NCBI GenBank assembly: GCA_003486945.1
Contig: DNFL01000140.1
Coordinates: forward strand, 1,007 to 10,616
Direction: 5' to 3'
Length of the DNA stretch: 9,610 bases
From: Hyphomonas sp.
Lineage (GTDB): Bacteria; Pseudomonadota; Alphaproteobacteria; Caulobacterales; Hyphomonadaceae
Shown in pieces: positions 6,202-9,610 of the stretch; position 1 is the first letter of the stretch, and each line of letters starts with the position of its first letter. The position numbers and the translations under genes are program-made. The notes beneath the pieces are model-generated. The model had not been told where the DNA came from. It saw only the letters and a program-made list of their open reading frames with translations, and did not search any database.

Positions 6202-6999
6202 ATGTCCATTCTGCTTTACGAAAAAAAGGGCCCCATTGCCCTTCTGACGCTGAATCGTCCGGAGATGATGAACGCGCTGGGGCAGGAGGGTGATGGCCCC
6301 GCCGTTGCCGCCGTATGCGCGCAGCTGACGGCCGACCCGGAAATCCGTGTCGCAATCCTGACTGGTGCTGGCCGCGCATTCTCGGCCGGCGGTGACGTGA
6401 AGGCGATGAAGGAAAAGGCGGGCGCATTTGGTGGCAGCCCGGCAAACATTCGCGAAGGCTATCGCCGCAACATCCACATCATCGTCAAATCAATCTACAA
6501 TCTCGAAGTGCCGCTGATCTCGGCCATCAATGGTCCGGCCATCGGCCTCGGCTGCGATGTCGCGTGCATGGCGGATATCCGCATTGCGTCGGAAACTGCG
6601 AAGATGGGCGTCACCTTCCTGAAGCTGGGACTCATTCCCGGCGATGGCGGCGCCTGGCTTCTGCCGCGCCTGATCGGGGCTTCGCGCGCTGCGGAGCTGC
6701 TCTTCACCGGCGACGTGATCGACGCAAAGACGGCGGCCGAGTGGGGCCTCGTCAGCAGCGTCGTTCCGGCGGACAAGCTCATGGATGAAGCGATGGCGCT
6801 GGCGAACAAGATTGCCCAGCAACCGCCTCAGGCACTGCGCCTTGCCAAGACGCTGATGCGTCACGGCACGACGTCTTCCTACGATACGATCATGGAGATG
6901 TCGGCGGCCGCGCAGGCGCTGATGCACGAGACCGAGGATCACATCGAAGGCGTCAACGCCATTCTCGAAAAGCGCGCGCCGCAGTTCAAAGGTAAGTAG
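6202..6999 (+). CDS. Crotonase (enoyl-CoA hydratase/isomerase) family protein
   Basis: This 265-residue crotonase acts on a CoA thioester in the cytoplasm. Oxyanion-hole segments are AFSAGGDVKAM (59-69) and NGPAIGLGCDVACMADIRIA (110-129). The position of the first catalytic Glu of enoyl-CoA hydratase holds D119. The second (MGVTFLKLG, 135-143) holds F139. PGDGGAWLLPRLIGASRAAELLFTGDVIDA (146-175) contains D148, a possible alternative acid/base. LEKRAPQFKGK closes the protein in family style. The ATG at 6202 has GGAGG 7 bases upstream; an in-frame ATG at 6178 falls before that ribosome site. It follows the DinB-fold gene at 73 bases and probably shares its transcript. Only about a third of residues appear shared with the crotonase at 4398, so they are not recent duplicates. 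The hydration reaction is uncertain. Confidence 0.91.
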   Translation: MSILLYEKKGPIALLTLNRPEMMNALGQEGDGPAVAAVCAQLTADPEIRVAILTGAGRAFSAGGDVKAMKEKAGAFGGSPANIREGYRRNIHIIVKSIYNLEVPLISAINGPAIGLGCDVACMADIRIASETAKMGVTFLKLGLIPGDGGAWLLPRLIGASRAAELLFTGDVIDAKTAAEWGLVSSVVPADKLMDEAMALANKIAQQPPQALRLAKTLMRHGTTSSYDTIMEMSAAAQALMHETEDHIEGVNAILEKRAPQFKGK

Positions 7000-7012
7000 C
7001 GCGCATGGCGAA

Positions 7013-7040
7013 AGCCGGACAGGGCGCGGCCCTTGCGGTT
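7013..7040 (+). terminator. Probable terminator after the second crotonase
   Basis: Two stacked stems, AGCCG/CGGTT (7013-7017 with 7036-7040, one G-T pair) and AGGGC/GCCCT (7021-7025 with 7029-7033), form a hairpin starting 14 bases after the stop. The T residues of the outer arm continue for two bases. The internal loop and the 3-base apical loop make it weaker than the terminator at 4363. Confidence 0.5.
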
Positions 7041-7060
7041 TTGCTGACATTTCGGTCCTA

Positions 7061-7258
7061 CGGATGGGTTACGAGACCAATGCGGGGCTGAAGTGTGGTT
7101 GGAAGGGTCGTCTGGCCCCGTCGACTGGAGCCCGGCCCATCCGCATTGCACGCAGACCTCGCGGTCTGCCGGACTCGTCCGGTCCTCCGGTAAGCTACCT
7201 CCTTTGCAAGTCGCCGGGCGTCAGCGGTGAGTTTACACCCGCCTCAGACCCCGGAGGA
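7061..7258. ncRNA. Candidate structured RNA in the gene-free stretch 7000-7324
   Basis: No convincing protein is encoded on either strand here. Exact complementary pairs are dense: 7061-7068 with 7136-7143 (8 bp); 7078-7085 with 7141-7148 (8 bp); 7085-7089 with 7129-7133 (5 bp); 7152-7158 with 7163-7169 (7 bp, 4-base loop); 7169-7173 with 7178-7182 (5 bp); and 7183-7190 with 7251-7258 (8 bp), enclosing a hairpin around 7224-7242. The first two pairs share 7141-7143 and cannot both form. On the minus strand the 7152-7169 loop is GCGA, a GNRA tetraloop. I could not match this to tmRNA, RNase P RNA, 4.5S RNA or a riboswitch I know. The strand is undecided and no clear promoter was seen. Chance stems in GC-rich DNA remain possible. 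Positions 7259-7324 hold nothing I can name. Confidence 0.35.
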
Positions 7259-7324
7259 TTGGATCGCTGAAATCGCGGTAGTCGCGGGGCGTATCCCGTG
7301 GATGAGGCCAGACTTGTGCCTACA

Positions 7325-8524
7325 TCAGGCGACGATACCGGCCTTGAACAGCGCTTCGATTTCGTCGGCGCTGCGCCCCATTGAGGTAAGCACGTCTTTT
7401 GTATGCTGGCCAACCGAAGGGGAGGGGCCTTTCGGCCCGTCATCCGCCCCCGGAAAGCGCACAGGCGAGGCCGGTGAGGCATAGGTCGACCCATCGCCCT
7501 TCGCACTCGGCGTCTGCACGATTGCGCCCGCTGCATAGGCCTGCGGATCCTTGGCAACATCCGCCAGCGTCTGAACCGGCGCCCAGGCGATCGATTCCGC
7601 GTCGAGGCGTTTCGCCAGTTCATCCATCGGATATGCACCAAACCCGGCATCCAGAATGTCGACTATTTCCGCTGATGCCGCCCTGCGGCCTTTCGCATTG
7701 TTGAAGCGCGCATCGCCAGCCAGTCCCGGCCGGTTGATCACGCGGCAGAGCGGCGCCCAATCCGTCTCTCCCTGACGGGCGACGATGCAGAACCACTTGC
7801 CGTCCTGAGACTGGAAGAAGTTGGAAATCGGCACATTCTGCTCACCGCGCCCCTTGGTGGAAGCGACCCTTCCGAAGAACAGCTGAATAGCGAGATCAGA
7901 ACCCATCGTATAAAGCCCCGTGCGGAACAGCGACGCCTCGACAAGACGGCCTTTGCCCGTGCGCTGTGCTTCGACCAGCGCTGCGCAGATACCCGCGGCT
8001 GCAGCGATGGAAGTGGTGTGATCGCCAAACGCCGTGCGCAGCGGAAATGGCTCGCCGCCTTTCGGTATTGTCAGGCTCGCAACCCCTGTGCGGCTCCAGA
8101 AGCTCGCGACATCGAAACCGGGGCGGTCCGCATCCGGCCCATCGAGGCCGTAGCCAGTGAGCGAGCAATAGACGAGCTTCGGATTGAGCGCCTTCAGTGA
8201 GTCATGATCGAGTCCGGAGCGTGTGAGACCGCCGGGCCGCACGTTGGTGAGGAAGACGTCGGCGTCTTTCACCATCTCGCGGATGAGTGCCTGGCCTTCG
8301 GGTTTGCTGGTGTCGATGACGACGGATTTCTTGCCGCGATTGTCGAAATCAAAAACCGGGTTGTCCTGAATGTCCGTTCCGATCGTGCGGAAGAAAAGCC
8401 GGATCGGATCGCCGCCGGGCGGCTCGATCTTGGTGACGTCCGCGCCCCAGTCCCGCAGGATACAGCCGGCGCCGGGAGCCGCCATATAGGTCGCGTATTC
8501 GACGACTTTTATGCCTTCGAGCAT
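7325..8524 (-). CDS. Class III CoA-transferase (CaiB/BaiF family)
   Basis: This 399-residue protein has the usual length of family III CoA-transferases, which move CoA between carboxylic acids through an aspartyl-CoA thioester. The N-terminal LEGIKVVEYATYMAAPGAG and LRDWGADVTKIEPPGGDP (23-40) are diagnostic, as are NRGKKSVVIDTSKPEG (62-77), DVFLTNVRPGGL (89-100) and LTGYGLDGPDADRPGFDVASFWSRTG (122-147). D168 in TAFGDHTTSIAAAAGI is at the position of the nucleophilic Asp (D169 of formyl-CoA transferase). GKGRLVEASLF (190-200) also fits. The ATG at 8524 has GGGAGGA 7 bases upstream; an in-frame start 19 codons earlier would add a basic tail not seen in the family. It is convergent with the crotonase at 6202. 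The donor and acceptor acids are unknown; nearby genes suggest activation of an acid for beta-oxidation-like breakdown. Confidence 0.93.
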   Translation of the reverse strand: MLEGIKVVEYATYMAAPGAGCILRDWGADVTKIEPPGGDPIRLFFRTIGTDIQDNPVFDFDNRGKKSVVIDTSKPEGQALIREMVKDADVFLTNVRPGGLTRSGLDHDSLKALNPKLVYCSLTGYGLDGPDADRPGFDVASFWSRTGVASLTIPKGGEPFPLRTAFGDHTTSIAAAAGICAALVEAQRTGKGRLVEASLFRTGLYTMGSDLAIQLFFGRVASTKGRGEQNVPISNFFQSQDGKWFCIVARQGETDWAPLCRVINRPGLAGDARFNNAKGRRAASAEIVDILDAGFGAYPMDELAKRLDAESIAWAPVQTLADVAKDPQAYAAGAIVQTPSAKGDGSTYASPASPVRFPGADDGPKGPSPSVGQHTKDVLTSMGRSADEIEALFKAGIVA

Positions 8525-8531
8525 TTGCTGG

Positions 8532-8564
8532 TCCTCCCGTTTTCTCCGAACGGGTTTGGCCCGT
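8532..8564 (-). promoter_or_regulatory. Ribosome binding site with two competing hairpins before the CoA-transferase
   Basis: The Shine-Dalgarno GGGAGGA (8532-8538, minus strand) overlaps a 6-bp stem, 8536-8541 with 8549-8554. Bases 8550-8554 can instead pair with 8560-8564 (5 bp). The two stems are mutually exclusive, and only the first covers part of the ribosome site. The pairing is seen; a regulatory switch is inferred and may be chance. Confidence 0.3.
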
Positions 8565-8600
8565 GAGGGCGGACTTGCCAAGTCTTACGCGGCGGCAGGG

Positions 8601-9610
8601 TCAGTCTTCGCCGGGACGTCTGGCGGATGATGGCAACGCCGCCAGTTCGCGGGCCTGACCCACCCAATTGTCGCGTTCTATGCGGCCTTTGAAATGGTTC
8701 AGCTTGCCATCGACATACGCAATATCTTCCTTGGTCCATTCCGCGACCTGCCAGAAGTAGTAGACGCCGACATCGTGTAGCAGCTCGGCGAGCATCGGAC
8801 CGACGCCCACGATCTCTTCGAGGTCATCGCCCCGGCCGAACGCAGCGTGGGTCAGGAGGTTCGCTTCGTCGCCCTCCCGGCGGGCAGACAGGATCGCTTC
8901 AAGCTTACGGGTCGCGCGCGGCGGCGGCGTTGGCTGTGCGGGGCGCGGAGCGGACCGGGTATCCACAAAGGCTGAGGGCTCGGGGCGCGTACGGATGTCC
9001 AGATCAGGACGGGTGCGCAGGGAATGGTGCACGGCAGTGAGGCCGTACTCGATCGCGGTGAGGCGGTCTTCAAGGGCGCCGAGATCAAATCTGGATTCGA
9101 TCGAGCGCAGGGCGAGGTCAATGCGGGTATAGTCCGGCTGCGGAAGATTGAGGATCGACTCCTGCAGGGCCGAGAGGCGGCGCTCCAGCGATTCCATCCG
9201 GCCTTGACTGCGCACTTCGGTGCGGATCGATGACAGCGAAGCGTCGACGGCTGCAAGCTGCGAGTAGACCGGCTCAAGGTCTATACCCTTGCGGGACAGC
9301 ACATCGAGGTCGCTTTCGATACCGGCAAGCGTTCCCACCAGTACTTCTGCAGACGGACCGGAGGCAAGCCGGTGCTCAAGCAGCGCTAGGCGCTCGGCGA
9401 TCGGTTCGAGGTCCGGTTCCGGGAAGCGGATATCGCGCACCGCCTGTTCGAGGGCTGCGGACTGTTTGATGGCGGCGTCAATCGCTTCTTCTCGTGCCTG
9501 GGCGGAGAGCGTGAGTTCATCTATCCGTTCCTGGAACCCGGTGAGCTGAGTTTCGAGAGGCGCGAAGTTTAGTTCCGGCAGTTCCAGATTTTCGACGGCA
9601 ACCTGCAGAG
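8601..9610 (-). CDS. Coiled-coil protein with C-terminal helix-hairpin-helix (COG3743-like) domain, N-terminus outside the window
   Basis: The frame is open from the right edge to the TGA at 8601, giving 335 visible C-terminal residues; the start lies outside. About residues 1-220 are predicted alpha-helical and coiled-coil, with recurring phrases of the form P-E/Q-P-D-L-x-P-I followed by L-x-x-L-E-x-R-L: NFAPLETQL, DLEPIAERLALLEHRL, DLEPVYSQLAAVDASL, LERRLSALQ, YTRIDLALRSIESRF, ALEDRLTAIEYGL. A Pro/Arg-rich linker (RPAQPTPPPRATRK) follows. The last 70 residues, DDLEEIVGVGPMLAELLHDVGVYYFWQVAEWTKEDI...FKGRIERDNWVGQARELA, match the helix-hairpin-helix domain annotated as COG3743, described as flap-endonuclease-like. 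GVGPMLAELL is the HhH core. Such domains often mediate DNA or protein contacts, so nuclease activity should not be assumed. It ends 76 bases before the same-strand CoA-transferase start. Confidence 0.8.
   Translation of the reverse strand, partial: LQVAVENLELPELNFAPLETQLTGFQERIDELTLSAQAREEAIDAAIKQSAALEQAVRDIRFPEPDLEPIAERLALLEHRLASGPSAEVLVGTLAGIESDLDVLSRKGIDLEPVYSQLAAVDASLSSIRTEVRSQGRMESLERRLSALQESILNLPQPDYTRIDLALRSIESRFDLGALEDRLTAIEYGLTAVHHSLRTRPDLDIRTRPEPSAFVDTRSAPRPAQPTPPPRATRKLEAILSARREGDEANLLTHAAFGRGDDLEEIVGVGPMLAELLHDVGVYYFWQVAEWTKEDIAYVDGKLNHFKGRIERDNWVGQARELAALPSSARRPGED

Noticed and set aside
7061..7258. tmRNA, RNase P RNA, 4.5S RNA, cobalamin or TPP riboswitch.
   Set aside because: The conserved sequences I know for these (for example GGTCAGG..GGAAGG for 4.5S, GAGGAAAGTCC for RNase P, a tag-coding stretch for tmRNA) are absent on both strands.
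7064..7270. Short open frames in the gene-free stretch (7064-7270 plus, 6939-7151 minus).
   Set aside because: No ribosome site, no recognisable sequence and biased composition; the region looks more like structured RNA or spacer.

Overview
The window is high-GC DNA with densely packed bacterial genes. The gene families fit an alphaproteobacterium, most likely Hyphomonadaceae or a related member of Caulobacterales. This rests on family recognition: a TonB-dependent receptor paired with a beta-helix lipoprotein, a COG3743-type helix-hairpin-helix protein, and several acyl-CoA enzymes. No tRNA, rRNA, CRISPR array, integrase or transposase was seen.

Positions 1-2600 hold an envelope-uptake module on the minus strand. 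A secreted outer-membrane lipoprotein with a predicted parallel beta-helix (844-2412) is followed by the N-terminal part of a TonB-dependent receptor that runs off the left edge. A strong hairpin sits between them. A PHO-box-like pair of half-sites lies upstream of the lipoprotein, so phosphate-starvation control is a testable idea. Behind it, also on the minus strand, is a 2-oxoglutarate/Fe(II) oxygenase of the prolyl-4-hydroxylase type (2597-3442). It is divergent from an exported CAP-domain protein (3589-4335). The region between these two carries a repeated CTGTGACAG palindrome.

Positions 4398-8524 hold acyl-CoA metabolism genes: a crotonase-family protein (minus), a TIGR03084-type DinB-fold metal protein and a second crotonase-family protein (plus, probably one operon), and a class III CoA-transferase (minus). 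Both crotonases lack the standard pair of catalytic glutamates, so their reactions should not be assumed to be enoyl-CoA hydration. Together the genes look like part of a CoA-ester degradation or processing route, but no substrate can be read from the sequence.

Between the convergent second crotonase and the CoA-transferase lies a 325-base gene-free stretch (7000-7324). It carries a likely terminator and then several exact complementary segments, including two that compete for the same partner. It is the best candidate here for an undescribed structured RNA. The right edge holds the C-terminal 335 residues of a coiled-coil protein ending in a helix-hairpin-helix domain (8601 to the edge).
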